A DNA stretch of 64,000 nucleotides from FEN-1219 sp963728995. GTDB lineage: Bacteria; Pseudomonadota; Gammaproteobacteria; Steroidobacterales; Rariloculaceae. Where the stretch lies: positions 217,871-281,870 of the forward strand of contig CAVSMD010000009.1 of NCBI GenBank assembly GCA_963728995.1. Direction: 5' to 3'. Under the pieces are notes generated by a model. That model saw nothing but the letters and a program-made list of their open reading frames with translations. It searched no databases and had not been told where the DNA came from. Positions 1-9,424 of this stretch are shown one piece after another (position 1 is the first letter of the stretch; every line of letters starts with the position of its first letter). The position numbers and the translations under genes are program-made.

Positions 1-164
1 TCGCCCCGTTTCGTTCAGGGCGACGCCGGAGCCAGCCCCCCCTTCGTGGCCGGTCGAACCCGGCGACCCGATGCGTGGTCTTAGGGCTAGTACAAACCGA
101 AACGTCGTTGCCGGCGCCGGCGATGCCGGTAGACTATGGGACGGGGTGTGGGAGAGCGCACGCA
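1..164. other. left edge, no supported gene
   Basis: Open frames cross this stretch, but none shows a recognisable domain or a credible end. The frame of the first gene is open from position 75, yet its signal peptide begins at 165. The stretch probably holds the promoter or leader of the operon that starts there. I see no clear hexamer pair. Confidence 0.4.
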
Positions 165-968
165 ATGCGGTATGCAGCAAAACCGATCACGAGAGCCGTT
201 CTGGCCGCGGCCCTGCTCATGGCGGGCGCGGCGAGCCTGGCCGCCGATTCCGACCGTCCGGATTTGAGCGGAGTTTGGACGGCCCACCGCGAGCCGGGAC
301 AGCGAGGCGTCTCGGGGTTTGGCGGTCCGCGCGCCGGCCTGCCGCTGACCGAGGAAGGACGACGCCGCGTCGAGGAGTACGGCAAGCTGCTCGGGCCGGA
401 GCGCGCCAACCCGGCGGCCTACTGCGTCGACTACGGCGTGCCGACGATGATGGAGATGCCTGGCGGCTATCCGCTCGAGTTCATCCAGAAGCCCGACCAG
501 CTCACGATCATCTACGAGGTCGAGAACGAGACGCGGCGCATCTACATTGGCGACCACCAGCTCCCCGTCGAGCAGCGGCTCCCGAGCCGCGACGGGTATT
601 CGGCCGGTCATTGGGACGGCAACGTGCTCGTCGTGAAGACCACGGATCTACTCGATGCGCAGGACCAGGGCAATCATCCCTATAGCGATGATGCGTCGAT
701 CGAGGAGCGCTTCTCGCTCGGCAAAGATGCGAACGGCACGAAAGTCATCACCTACGAAGCGACGATCAACGACCCGGTCTACTACACGGAGCCGATCAAG
801 ATCACGCGGAAATACGAGCCGCTTGCGGACGGCTTCATCATTCCCTACCGGTGCCCCGACGAGTTCTGGTACGCGCTGCTCGATCTGCGGCGCAAGCAAT
901 TGAAGGCGGGCCATCCCGTCGACGCACGCATGAGCGACGTCTACAAGGCCCGCGAGGCCAAAGAGTGA
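165..968 (+). CDS. secreted PDLSGVW-type protein
   Basis: A 267-residue exported protein of unknown function. Residues 1 to about 27 form a signal peptide (basic start, Leu/Ala core, small residues at the cut), so I chose the ATG at 165 rather than the in-frame start at 75. The mature protein opens with PDLSGVW, the hallmark of a large uncharacterised family common in Acidobacteria and some gammaproteobacteria. It keeps the family's central GHWDGNVLVVKTTDL stretch, a strand pair resembling the usual 'GxWeGDTLVVeT'. The next gene is a DUF6152 protein, and the same pairing recurs at 22.4-24.4 kb, which suggests the two work together in the periplasm. It leads an apparent operon with a Rieske protein and a PQQ dehydrogenase, so a link to oxidative periplasmic metabolism is plausible but unproven. 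Confidence 0.8.
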   Translation: MRYAAKPITRAVLAAALLMAGAASLAADSDRPDLSGVWTAHREPGQRGVSGFGGPRAGLPLTEEGRRRVEEYGKLLGPERANPAAYCVDYGVPTMMEMPGGYPLEFIQKPDQLTIIYEVENETRRIYIGDHQLPVEQRLPSRDGYSAGHWDGNVLVVKTTDLLDAQDQGNHPYSDDASIEERFSLGKDANGTKVITYEATINDPVYYTEPIKITRKYEPLADGFIIPYRCPDEFWYALLDLRRKQLKAGHPVDARMSDVYKAREAKE

Positions 969-1010
969 CCCGGCGGTCGCCGAGCCACTCGCACGCATGA
1001 GAGGAGAATC

Positions 1011-1460
1011 ATGATGTCGACGATATTGAGAAGATTGGTTCTTGCGATCGGCGCCCCGGCGCTGGTGTTTTGGGGGCTCGCCGCAGCCGCGCATCACTCG
1101 GCCGCGCAGTTCGACTTCAGCAAGCGCGTGACGATCAACGGCGTGATCAAGGAGTTCAACGTCACGAACCCGCACACGGCGGCGGTCGTCGAGGTGACCG
1201 ACGCGAAGGGCACGCGCGACATCGAGTTCGAGGGCCACAGCGCGAGCCACTTCTATCGCGCCGGCTACACGCGCGACATGCTGAAGGTCGGCGACAAGAT
1301 CTCGATCCTGATCGCGCCGCGACACGACGGCGAAGACGGCGGCTTCATCCAGGCGTTCACGGTGAATGGCCGCACCGTCGGCTTCGGCGGCCTGTCGCCG
1401 GAGAGCGGCAAGCCGGCGGACAGCGCGGGCGCATCCGGCTCGGCCACCACGAAGAACTAG
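1011..1460 (+). CDS. DUF6152 family exported protein
   Basis: A 149-residue protein with a signal peptide (about residues 1-25) followed by the family's AHHS motif. The mature part is a small beta-rich fold with a 'NPH' loop and 'VGDKISI' strand, as in DUF6152 proteins. The function of the family is unknown. It sits 42 bases after the PDLSGVW gene. AGGAG lies a few bases before tandem ATG codons at 1011 and 1014, so either may be used. The C-terminal 20 residues are Ser/Ala/Gly-rich and probably disordered. A second DUF6152 protein at 23991-24395 follows another PDLSGVW gene in the same order. Confidence 0.85.
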   Translation: MMSTILRRLVLAIGAPALVFWGLAAAAHHSAAQFDFSKRVTINGVIKEFNVTNPHTAAVVEVTDAKGTRDIEFEGHSASHFYRAGYTRDMLKVGDKISILIAPRHDGEDGGFIQAFTVNGRTVGFGGLSPESGKPADSAGASGSATTKN

Positions 1461-1483
1461 GCAGCAGCGCCGGCTCGCACGAC

Positions 1484-2056
1484 ATGAATCGCCGGAAGCT
1501 GATCCAGATCTCGATGAACGCGCTCGGCAGTCTCGGCGGCTTTCTGACGGCCGTGCCGTTCGTCAAGAGCATGCTGCCGAGCGCCAAGGCGCAAGCGCTG
1601 GGCGACCCGATCAAGGTCGACGTCGCGCGCATCGCGCCCGGCGAGGCGGGCGCCTATCTGTACCGCGGCGCAACCATGCTCGTGCTGCGGCGCACTCCCG
1701 CGATGCTGGCGAAGCTCCCGGCCACGGATGCGCTCGTGCTCGATCGCGGCGACGACCCGGACCTCGCGGATCCGCCTTACGTCGACCACGAGCATCGCGC
1801 GATCAATCCGGAGTTTCTCGTGCTGCGCGGGGTCTGCACGCATCTGGGTTGCGTGCCGCAACGCAAAGGCGCCGAGGGCAAGGCGATCGTCGGCGACTGG
1901 TGGCCTGGCGGCTTCATCTGTCCCTGTCATCAGTCGGCCTTCGACTACGCGGGGCGAGTCATTCGCGGGCCGGCGCCGCGCAATCTGCCCGTGCCACCGC
2001 ACCGCTACGCCGGACCGACGAAGCTCATCATCGGCGAGCCGACCCTGTCTACCTGA
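1484..2056 (+). CDS. petA: Rieske [2Fe-2S] protein, PetA-like
   Basis: A 190-residue Rieske iron-sulfur protein of the ubiquinol-cytochrome c reductase type. An N-terminal twin-arginine-like stretch (NRRKLIQ) and a hydrophobic segment reading FLTAVPFVKSM form the usual membrane anchor. The cluster ligands are Cys118-Thr-His120 with Cys123 nearby, and Cys146-Pro-Cys148-His149. C118/H120 and C146/H149 bind the cluster, and C123/C148 give the disulfide. In most proteobacteria petA is followed by cytochrome b and c1. Here it is followed 13 bases later by a PQQ dehydrogenase gene, with no petB or petC in the window. It could be a paralogue serving a dedicated chain with the quinoprotein. Calling it the main bc1 subunit would need petBC elsewhere. 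Confidence 0.85.
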   Translation: MNRRKLIQISMNALGSLGGFLTAVPFVKSMLPSAKAQALGDPIKVDVARIAPGEAGAYLYRGATMLVLRRTPAMLAKLPATDALVLDRGDDPDLADPPYVDHEHRAINPEFLVLRGVCTHLGCVPQRKGAEGKAIVGDWWPGGFICPCHQSAFDYAGRVIRGPAPRNLPVPPHRYAGPTKLIIGEPTLST

Positions 2057-2069
2057 GGGTACGTGCCTC

Positions 2070-3863
2070 ATGACCTGGCGACTCGCTCGGCTGGCCGCGC
2101 TCGGGCTCGTGCTTCACGGGGCGCTCGGCGTCGCGCAAGCACAGACGGCCCACTCCGACCGTCTAAGCGCGGTTGCGAAAGCCCGCGTCACCGACGCCAT
2201 GCTGCGCAACCCGGATCCCGCCGACTGGCTGATGTACAGCCGTACCTACGACGCGCAACGATTCAGCCCGCTCGGCGCAGATCGACCGCGACAACGTCGG
2301 TCGCTTGCAGCGCGCGTGGACGAAGCCGCTGCCCGAAGGCCCGATCGAGGTCATCCCGATCGTGCACCGCGGCGTGATGTACTTGACCACCCCGGGTAGC
2401 TCGCGCCGGCGCGAGCCGCGTTTGGGCGCTCGACGCCGCTACGGGCGAGTTGCTGTGGGAGTACGCCCCGCCCGGCACGTCGTCGACACGCGTCAAGGCG
2501 CTCGCCATCTACGATGACCTGGTGTTCTACACGGCGCCCGCGCCGTCCGGCGAGAAGAGCTCCATCGTTGCGCTCGAAGCCGCCACCGGCAAGGTGCGTT
2601 GGCAAACCGCCGTGTCGATCGAAACGCACACCTCGGGCGCGATCGTCGTCGAGGGCAAGGTGATCTCGGGCCGCACGTGCAACAGCGCGCGCGCGAACTG
2701 CTTCATCGCCGCGCACGATGCACGCACGGGCAAGGAGCTGTGGCGCTTCTACACGACGCCGGGGGCCGGCGAGCCCGGCGATGCGTCATGGGCCGGAGCG
2801 CCCGCCGATGGCCGGCGCGCGGCCACCTGGGGACTGCCGGGCACGTACGATCCGGCGCGACATCTCCTCTTCTGGGGCATCTCGAACCCGATGCCGAACA
2901 CCCGCGCCGACCGGCACGGCGGCAACGCCGATGCGATCCCGCACGCACGCGCCGGCCGATCTATACAGCAACTCGACCGTCGCCCTGAAACCCGATACCG
3001 GCGAGCTCGTCTGGTACTACCAGCATCTGCCCGGCGACGACTGGGACATGGACATCAATCACGAGAAGACGCTGATCCACACCGTCGTCGCCCCCGATCC
3101 CGCAGCCGTGAAGTGGATCAATCCGAGCGTGCGCGACGGACGCGAGCGCGACGTGGCAATCTCGGTCGGCGAAGGCGGCGGCCTCTGGGTCAACGACCGC
3201 GCGACGGGCGAGTTCCTGTGGGCCACGCCGTTCCCGTTCGATACGCCGAACTTCATTCTGTCGGACATCGACGTGAAGACGGGCATCGCGACGATCAACC
3301 GCAAGCTCGTGCTCGACGAGCCCGGCAAGCACAGCCTGATCTGCTACTGGAACACGCGCAGCTTCTGGCCGACGGCGTATTCGCCGCGGACGAACTCGCT
3401 GTACGTGCCGTACGTGAATCACTGTCTCGACATGACGCGCGCCGGACCGAACGGCGAAGGCGAGCGCCGCGGCGGCGCGCTGCGTCCCGGCTCGGACCCC
3501 GCGCATTTCGCGGGCCTCGCGAAGATCGACATGCGGACCGGCGTCATCACACGACTGTACGAAGGCCGCGCGGCCGGCAATGGCGCCGTGCTCGCGACCG
3601 CCGGCGGGCTCGTGTTCTGGGGCGACATCGCGCAGGTGCTGCGCGCCTTCGACGCCGACACGGGCCAGATCCTCTGGCAGTCGGAGCCGCTCGGCGCGAC
3701 CGTGCAGACGAGCACGATCACCTACGCCGTCGACGGCCGGCAGTACATAGCCGTGATCAACGGCGAGGCGCTGACGGGCGCGCGCGGCCTCGCGGCGACC
3801 GCCGGCTTGACGCTGCCGGAGCACCGCGGCAACTCGGTCAACGTTTTCGCGCTGCCGCGCTAA
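2070..3863 (+). pseudogene. PQQ-dependent dehydrogenase, three frame breaks
   Basis: An exported quinoprotein dehydrogenase of the methanol/alcohol dehydrogenase-like beta-propeller family, read across three frames. Frame one gives the signal peptide and the blade 1 motif DWLMYSRTYDAQRFSPL. A one-base surplus at about 2274 moves into the frame giving IDRDNVGRLQRAWTKPLPEG. A second near 2400 leads to RVWALDAATGELLWEYAPP. A third near 2945 leads to DLYSNSTVALKPDTGELVWY, after which the frame stays open to the stop. The catalytic region PGDDWDMD and several W-motif repeats are present. All three changes are +1, so together they restore the original frame. That fits three base insertions, either sequencing errors or a recently decayed gene. 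Pieced together, the product is about 597 residues, normal for the family. It probably passes electrons to periplasmic carriers. Confidence 0.75.
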
Positions 3864-4033
3864 CGCGAGCGCCGCCCACGCTTGAGCATGGCCAGCAGCG
3901 TCAGGAGCAAGAACGACAGCACGAATGCGACGAGCGCCCGATAGAGCGAGCCGCCGTCGAATCTGCCGCGCAACGCGTCGTAGACCAGCGTGCCGAGCGC
4001 CAAGCCGAGCGCGGTACCGAGCTCTTGTTTCAT
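3860..4033 (-). CDS. small membrane protein, unknown
   Basis: A 57-residue protein with two hydrophobic segments (about residues 5-20 and 33-52) and a basic tail ending KRGRRSR, consistent with a tiny inner-membrane protein. I chose the internal Met at 4033 because the ten extra residues from the earlier start are polar and look like leader sequence. It overlaps the stop of the convergent PQQ dehydrogenase gene by four bases. I do not recognise a family. It may be a real gene or a lucky open frame. Confidence 0.45.
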   Translation of the reverse strand: MKQELGTALGLALGTLVYDALRGRFDGGSLYRALVAFVLSFLLLTLLAMLKRGRRSR

Positions 4034-4247
4034 TGTTGTTATTCGCAGAGTCGATGCGGCCATGCTACTCCGCGGCTCAGGGCCCCGACGCCAATACCAA
4101 CATAATCCCCAGGGTGCGTGGCCGCGGCGCTCGGAACGCGACAGCGGCGGAACCCAGATCCCTGGCCGTAGGTGCGTGTCTCGCCGCTCTAGGCAGGGTC
4201 ACGCCGGCGCACCATAATCGGCGCACTATCGTTGCTGGAGTCGACTC

Positions 4248-5099
4248 GTGCCAGAGGCGGCCAGTCGCATTGCACCACCGTTGAACGGCGGCAAACAATC
4301 ACCGCGCTCGTTCGCGCTCGGGCTGGCGGCGCTCGTCGTCGCCGTCGCGGGCATTCTGGCCACCGTGTATCTGCAGTTCATTCGCGAGCGAGATCCGGCC
4401 GTCGCGCTGATCGAGCCCGCGAACGTGGATCCCGTCACCGACGTGCCGCTCGCTGCCGACGACGTGCCGCCGCCCCTTATCGAGCAACCGCTGGAAGAGC
4501 CGCGAGCAAGCAACCTGCCGGCGCTCGACGAGAGCGACGACGAGTTCGCGGGCTGGCTCACGGAGCTCTTCGGCACGCAAACGGTCCGGGATCTCGTCGT
4601 ACCGGAGCGGCTCATTCGCAACATCGTCGTCACCGTCGACAATCTGCCGCGTCAGCAGGTTGCGCCACAGCAGCGACCGTTGCGACCGCCGCCCGGCAAG
4701 TTCGTGACGGGCGGCAGCGAAGAGGAGCCCATGATCGCGCCGGAGAACTACGAACGCTACGCGGCGCTCGTGATGATCGTGCGCAACGTCGATGCGCGCG
4801 TGCCGGCGGCGCTTTACTTGCGTTTCAGACCCTTGTTTCAGCAGGCCTACGAGGAGCTCGGCTACCCGTCGCGCTCCTTCCAGCGCCGGCTGCTCGAGGT
4901 CATCGATCATTTGCTGGCCACGCCGGAGACCGAGGACCCGATCCGCCTCGTGCAACCGAGCGTGGTGTACCGCTACGCGGATAGCGAGCTCGAGCGTTTG
5001 TCGGCCGGCCAGAAGCTCCTGCTGCGCATGGGGCCCGCCAACGCGCGCGCGATCAAGGTCAAGCTGCGCGAGCTGCGCGCAGAGCTCGCGCAGTACTGA
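4248..5099 (+). CDS. DUF3014 domain membrane-anchored protein
   Basis: A 283-residue protein starting at GTG. Residues about 21-42 form one transmembrane helix. A Pro/Glu-rich linker (about 45-90) leads to the DUF3014 domain covering the rest. The 'RDLVVPERLIRNIVVTVDNLPR' region (first 20 residues typical) and a C-terminal helix-rich end are family traits. The function of DUF3014 is unknown. It is probably a periplasm-facing inner-membrane protein. It stands alone, 15 bases before the end of the convergent serine hydrolase gene, and has no obvious operon partner. Confidence 0.8.
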   Translation: MPEAASRIAPPLNGGKQSPRSFALGLAALVVAVAGILATVYLQFIRERDPAVALIEPANVDPVTDVPLAADDVPPPLIEQPLEEPRASNLPALDESDDEFAGWLTELFGTQTVRDLVVPERLIRNIVVTVDNLPRQQVAPQQRPLRPPPGKFVTGGSEEEPMIAPENYERYAALVMIVRNVDARVPAALYLRFRPLFQQAYEELGYPSRSFQRRLLEVIDHLLATPETEDPIRLVQPSVVYRYADSELERLSAGQKLLLRMGPANARAIKVKLRELRAELAQY

Positions 5100-5114
5100 G
5101 CCGCTCACGCGTCA

Positions 5115-6452
5115 TCAGTCGCTCTCGCCCGCGGAATCGACCTCGCCGGCGGCTGCCGCTTCGCGGAGTGCGACGGGTCGGCGCGTGAGCACGAGCTCGT
5201 GGATCGCGGCCGCGATGCGCGAGTGATCCCACGCCGAGTTCTGACGTAGAACGTTCGAGATCAGCGCCACGACGTAGCGCGACGTGGGCGCGTGTGCGGG
5301 CGTCTCGACGCTGACCACGGAATTCATGTAATTGCGATCGTTGCCCTGGTACTGCCGACAGCGGAACCCGGGCTCGGGCTTGCACGAGTAGAGCGAGCCG
5401 CTCTTGAAGAACGTGGCCGACTGCGCAAGCTCCGGCGCGTAGACATAGCGGTAGCGGCGCTTCGTGATGTAGAGGTAGCGCTTCATCTCGAGGCTCGACC
5501 ACTCGTCGACCATACGGCCCTGATCGATGCGAAACATCACGCGAGCCAGCTCGCGCGGCGTCGCGAACGAGCTCGTGCCGGGCACGAAGCGCTTCGAGGC
5601 GCCGGTCCAGAACGAGCCCTGGCGCATGTTGGCCGTGTCGATGCCGGCCGCCGTGAGCGGCTCCACCATGACGGCTTGCGCCGCGGCCGAGAGCACCGCC
5701 TTCGGTGTGTCGCGGAAATAGGCGTCGGCCTCGTCACGAGGCACGGGATAGCGCGCGCCGAAATGCCGCACGAGCAACGCCTCGCGCCAAATCACGGCTC
5801 CGGCGCCGTTGGCCGACGCGGAGATCGCATGGTCGAGCCACTCGGACAAGCGAAACTCGTCGGCCGCGCCAAGCCGCGCGAGCACGTTGCGGCCCGCGGT
5901 GGCATCGAAACGCGGCACGGCATGCTCGTCGCCGAGCACCCAATCGCCGCCTCTGACGACCGTCGTGGCCAGCACGCGCTGCCGGTCCGCGACGTCGGGG
6001 AAGGCCTCGCGCAGCGCCTGAAACAATCCGATCATGCACAGAATCTTGCCGACGCTGCCGACGTTCTGGCGCGTGTCGGGCCGCAGGCCTGCCCAGCGCA
6101 CGTGCGCCGGATCGCTGACGTCGACGACGACGAGTGCGTAGGACGGGTCGCGCGCGTTGAAGAGCTGCGCGAGCGAGGCCTTGAGGGTGGGATCCTCGGG
6201 GAAGGCGTCGAAATCGGGGCCTTCGTAGCCGGCGAGCCCGAGCTCGACGTCGGCCACCCCGAGCAACGCACCCGGGCTCAACTTCGGACCCGTCGGCTGC
6301 TGCTGCGCGATGCGGTAGCCTGCCAGGCGCCGAATTCCGGTTCGCTGCTCGCCGTCGAGCGGATAGGCCGCGACGAGCTGTGCGCCGCCAAGCAGCACCG
6401 CAAGCACTGCGGCCGAGCGGCGCGCTACCAGGACGGCTCGAGGCAGGCTCAT
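5115..6452 (-). CDS. exported serine hydrolase (class A beta-lactamase fold)
   Basis: A 445-residue exported serine hydrolase of the Beta-lactamase2/penicillin-binding fold. A signal peptide covers about residues 1-28 and ends near LVAAYPLDG. The catalytic triad motifs are all visible: SVGK with Ser133/Lys136, SAN near residue 212, and KSG in FFKSGSLY near residue 348. It is longer than a secreted beta-lactamase (about 290), with extra residues before the SxxK motif and around a Cys-containing loop (CKPEPGFRC). The start codon overlaps the dikinase stop as ATGA, so the two are translationally coupled. A second serine hydrolase lies across the divergent promoter at 10845-11813. A peptidoglycan or peptide substrate is more likely than resistance, but that is inference. 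Confidence 0.85.
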   Translation of the reverse strand: MSLPRAVLVARRSAAVLAVLLGGAQLVAAYPLDGEQRTGIRRLAGYRIAQQQPTGPKLSPGALLGVADVELGLAGYEGPDFDAFPEDPTLKASLAQLFNARDPSYALVVVDVSDPAHVRWAGLRPDTRQNVGSVGKILCMIGLFQALREAFPDVADRQRVLATTVVRGGDWVLGDEHAVPRFDATAGRNVLARLGAADEFRLSEWLDHAISASANGAGAVIWREALLVRHFGARYPVPRDEADAYFRDTPKAVLSAAAQAVMVEPLTAAGIDTANMRQGSFWTGASKRFVPGTSSFATPRELARVMFRIDQGRMVDEWSSLEMKRYLYITKRRYRYVYAPELAQSATFFKSGSLYSCKPEPGFRCRQYQGNDRNYMNSVVSVETPAHAPTSRYVVALISNVLRQNSAWDHSRIAAAIHELVLTRRPVALREAAAAGEVDSAGESD

Positions 6453-9412
6453 GGCGATACTCCCGTCCTTGGCGCGTCCGAGAGCGACACGGTGGCCGTC
6501 ACGCGTGCTTGGGCGGGCACGAGCGCGCGAACGACGCGATCCGCGAGCTGGGGCCCTCGTTCCACGAGCGGACGAATCTGAAACAGCGTGAGCTCGCCCG
6601 CGACGAAGCCGAACTCGATGTCCCACGGTCGCGCTCGGCCGCGTTCGTCGAGCGCCGGCGGGTATTTGTCTTGAACCTCGACGGCCAGCTCGCGCAGCGC
6701 AGCGATGTCCGATTCCGTGAGCACGGGGCCGTCCGCGGCGGGGCGCCAGCGCACGCCACCGCGCGGATCGAGCTCGCGGCGGTAGGCGCTTTTCGCCTCG
6801 GAGAGGAGATCGACGCGGTCGGCTCGGAGCACCAGCGTCTCGGTCGGCTCGCCGCCGACCGCGCCACCCACGCCCCAGGCGGTGGATACCGTGAGCCCGG
6901 CGCCGCGCGTTGTCACGTCCGTCGTCACCATGACGCCCGACTTGTCCGAGGGCACGCTCTTCATCAGCAGCACCGACGCATACACCTGGTCGGGATTCGT
7001 CAGCAAGCTGGAGCGCCACGCAATCGCGCGCGGGCTCAGCACCGATGCCCACACGCTCGGAATTGCGGTGAGCTGATTGTCTTGACCGACGATGTTGGCC
7101 AGAGTCTCCGACAATCCGGCGCCCGTGAACTGGGGCAGATCCTCCACGTTCGTGTCGGAGCGAACGAAGAGCCCCAGCCCTTCGTCGGTGCCAAACTCGG
7201 CCGCCATGGCGGCGCGCAGCTCGGCGCCGCGCGCCGGCGTGAGGCGTAGCGCGCCGATGCCGGCGCGGACGGCGGCCAGCCGCGCGTCGAGCTCGCGATC
7301 GTCGATCGCGCCCTCGCGGCGCGCGGCATACGCAGCTGCGAGCTGTGCCCGTAGGTCGTCTGGGCCCGCACGATCCAGGTGCTCCGCAAAGATGCCGAAC
7401 GGCACCGCGAGCGCGGGCGCCACGCGGCCCGGGAATAGCCGTGCGAGCTGGCCGAGGTTGGCGGCCTTCGGGCCCACGACGTGTCCCGACAACCCCGCGT
7501 GCAGCTCGGCGAGCGGAATCGGCCGCAGCACATCGAGGTTCGGCGGCGGCACCGTGAGCCTGTCCGGCGTTCGGTTGCTCGGCACCGCGAGCTCGCGCAG
7601 CTCCGCGGGGACCGCCGCGAGCGGCAAGAGCGCCAGCGAGCCATCGCTCGCAACGGCCGCGAGCACCTCGCTCCCGTCGAGCCGCTCCAACGCCGGCAGC
7701 AAGGCAGGAACGATCGAGATATTGGCAATGCCGAAATTGCGCGCGAGCAGCTGCACGTGCGACAGCGGGCTGCCTTCGCCGAGCGTGACGATGCCGGCGA
7801 CGGGACGCAGGTCGGCGACCGTCTCGGGCAGCACGACGATGTCGCCGCGGCCGTATTCGCCGCGCTCGAGATCCTCCGCGGTAGCAAAAACCCGCAGGCG
7901 CCCCGTCGCGATGCCGGGGTTCAAGCCGAAGGCCGCGACGCCGGCCTCGCCATTGAAGTTCTGGCTCACCCCCGTCAGTGCAGCCACGTCGATCGCCAGG
8001 CGACTCGCGACGGTGGCAACGCCGACGAGCGGCGAACCGCGCAACAGATCGTCGACGAACGCACCTGCACGTCGGTCGAGCGCCGTGTAGCGCGTCAGCG
8101 GCTCGGCGAAGGTGTACCGCGCCGAGCCGACGGCCCATTGCGGCACGCGACGCAGATAGTCCGCCCAGCGCGTGTAGTCGGCCAGGGCGACCAGGCCGTC
8201 GCTCGAACCGGGCCAAGCGGCTGCGAGCGCGCGATGCTCGCCGACGGTCAGCAGCCCCGTGCCATAAGCGCCGTCCAGAAGATCCCGCGCGAGCGACGAG
8301 AGCTCGAAACGCGATAGCGTCGTGTCGGCGAGCACCTCGGCGGAGGACACGCCGAGCTCGCTTTCGAGGTCGCTCATCGTGTCGAGAAGCAACAGCCGCG
8401 TCGTCGCGGAGATACGGTCTTCGCCGACCAGCATGTCGCGGGCGCGGCGCAGCGTCGCCGCGAGCGCCGCAACTCGCTCGCGGGCACCGCTGGCGGTGTC
8501 CACCGGCAGCTGCGCCGCAATCTCGCGTGTATAGGTCCGCCGTGCCAGCGCCTCGCGCCAAGCCGCGAGCCGCGCGCGGCGGCCCTCGGGGCCATACAGC
8601 GCATCGAGCTCGCCCGCGAGCGCGCTCGCCCGCTCGCGCGGCTCGCCGTCGCGACCTTCGGCCCATCCGCGCACTCGCGCCGCGGTCGCGGCGGTCGGGT
8701 TGCCGTGGATCTCGACACGCAACGAGCCGAAGGTCGAGTCGAGGTCGGCCAGCTCGGTGGCGCCGCGGCGAATCGTTCGCGTGCGATCGTCGCTGCCTGC
8801 GTCGTGCGGAATCACGCGCGCGCTTTCTCGCGCGAGCAGATAATTGTCGGCGACCCACGATCGATTGCCGAGCAGCTCGAGGAGCAAGCGGCGCCCGGCG
8901 GCCTCTTCGGCCTCGACTTGCAACGCTCCACGATAGTTGCGAGCGCGTCGCAGCACCCAGCCGTCGTCGATGTCGATCATGTAGCGCTCGAGCGCCAGCT
9001 CGCGCAGCCGCTGCTGCCGATGCTCGCCGTCCCAGAGCTCGTCGAAGCTCAACGCCGCGAAGATCGTTCCGACAGACCAACCGAGCGCGACCAATCGGTT
9101 GCGCTGCGTCGAGTACTCGGCGTGCTGGCGACCCCCGCCGCGCTCGGCACAAGCGAACGCCGTGGGCGGCTGGGTCGTGCCGTCGTTGCAGAACCACAGC
9201 ACTCGCGAATAGGGGCCGCGCGAGCCGCCGACCATGTCCTGGACAAGCGCCCGCGCTTCAGTCAACACTTCTGCAGTCGGAGGATCGAAAGGCGCCTGGG
9301 CGTGGGCCAGCGCAGTGAGCGTCGCCGATCCGACCGCCACGAGCGTGCGGAGCAGGCTCCCGAGCCTTTTAGCCGCCTCGGGCGCCCGACCACGAACAAG
9401 GGATCTCGTCAT
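6449..9412 (-). CDS. exported PEP synthase/glucan-water-dikinase-like enzyme
   Basis: A roughly 987-residue protein. Residues 1 to about 36 look like a signal peptide (LVAVGSATLTALAHAQA), so it should be periplasmic. Residues 40-480 are a helical region I cannot name. A swivel phospho-histidine domain follows, with SPLSHVQLLARN and His552 as the predicted phosphorylated residue. The PPDK_N ATP-grasp domain then starts near residue 645 (GPKAANLGQL), with RSDTNVEDLP near 745 and the closing DIEFGFVAGELTLFQIRPL near 970. The histidine domain before the ATP-binding domain is the order of plant glucan/phosphoglucan water dikinases. It is the reverse of PEP synthase, and no PEP/pyruvate barrel follows. 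The likely reaction is ATP-dependent phosphoryl transfer to an unknown acceptor. I chose the Met at 9412 because it places the signal peptide. Finding an ATP user outside the cytoplasm is odd; see the transporter next door. Confidence 0.75.
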   Translation of the reverse strand: MTRSLVRGRAPEAAKRLGSLLRTLVAVGSATLTALAHAQAPFDPPTAEVLTEARALVQDMVGGSRGPYSRVLWFCNDGTTQPPTAFACAERGGGRQHAEYSTQRNRLVALGWSVGTIFAALSFDELWDGEHRQQRLRELALERYMIDIDDGWVLRRARNYRGALQVEAEEAAGRRLLLELLGNRSWVADNYLLARESARVIPHDAGSDDRTRTIRRGATELADLDSTFGSLRVEIHGNPTAATAARVRGWAEGRDGEPRERASALAGELDALYGPEGRRARLAAWREALARRTYTREIAAQLPVDTASGARERVAALAATLRRARDMLVGEDRISATTRLLLLDTMSDLESELGVSSAEVLADTTLSRFELSSLARDLLDGAYGTGLLTVGEHRALAAAWPGSSDGLVALADYTRWADYLRRVPQWAVGSARYTFAEPLTRYTALDRRAGAFVDDLLRGSPLVGVATVASRLAIDVAALTGVSQNFNGEAGVAAFGLNPGIATGRLRVFATAEDLERGEYGRGDIVVLPETVADLRPVAGIVTLGEGSPLSHVQLLARNFGIANISIVPALLPALERLDGSEVLAAVASDGSLALLPLAAVPAELRELAVPSNRTPDRLTVPPPNLDVLRPIPLAELHAGLSGHVVGPKAANLGQLARLFPGRVAPALAVPFGIFAEHLDRAGPDDLRAQLAAAYAARREGAIDDRELDARLAAVRAGIGALRLTPARGAELRAAMAAEFGTDEGLGLFVRSDTNVEDLPQFTGAGLSETLANIVGQDNQLTAIPSVWASVLSPRAIAWRSSLLTNPDQVYASVLLMKSVPSDKSGVMVTTDVTTRGAGLTVSTAWGVGGAVGGEPTETLVLRADRVDLLSEAKSAYRRELDPRGGVRWRPAADGPVLTESDIAALRELAVEVQDKYPPALDERGRARPWDIEFGFVAGELTLFQIRPLVERGPQLADRVVRALVPAQARVTATVSLSDAPRTGVSP

Positions 9413-9424
9413 TTCGTAGACCCT

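Noticed and set aside
6453..9197. Minus-strand open frame continuing the serine hydrolase upstream for over 900 codons
   Set aside because: It is antisense-like, Arg/Ala-rich and shifted relative to the real dikinase gene; the serine hydrolase signal peptide starts at 6452.
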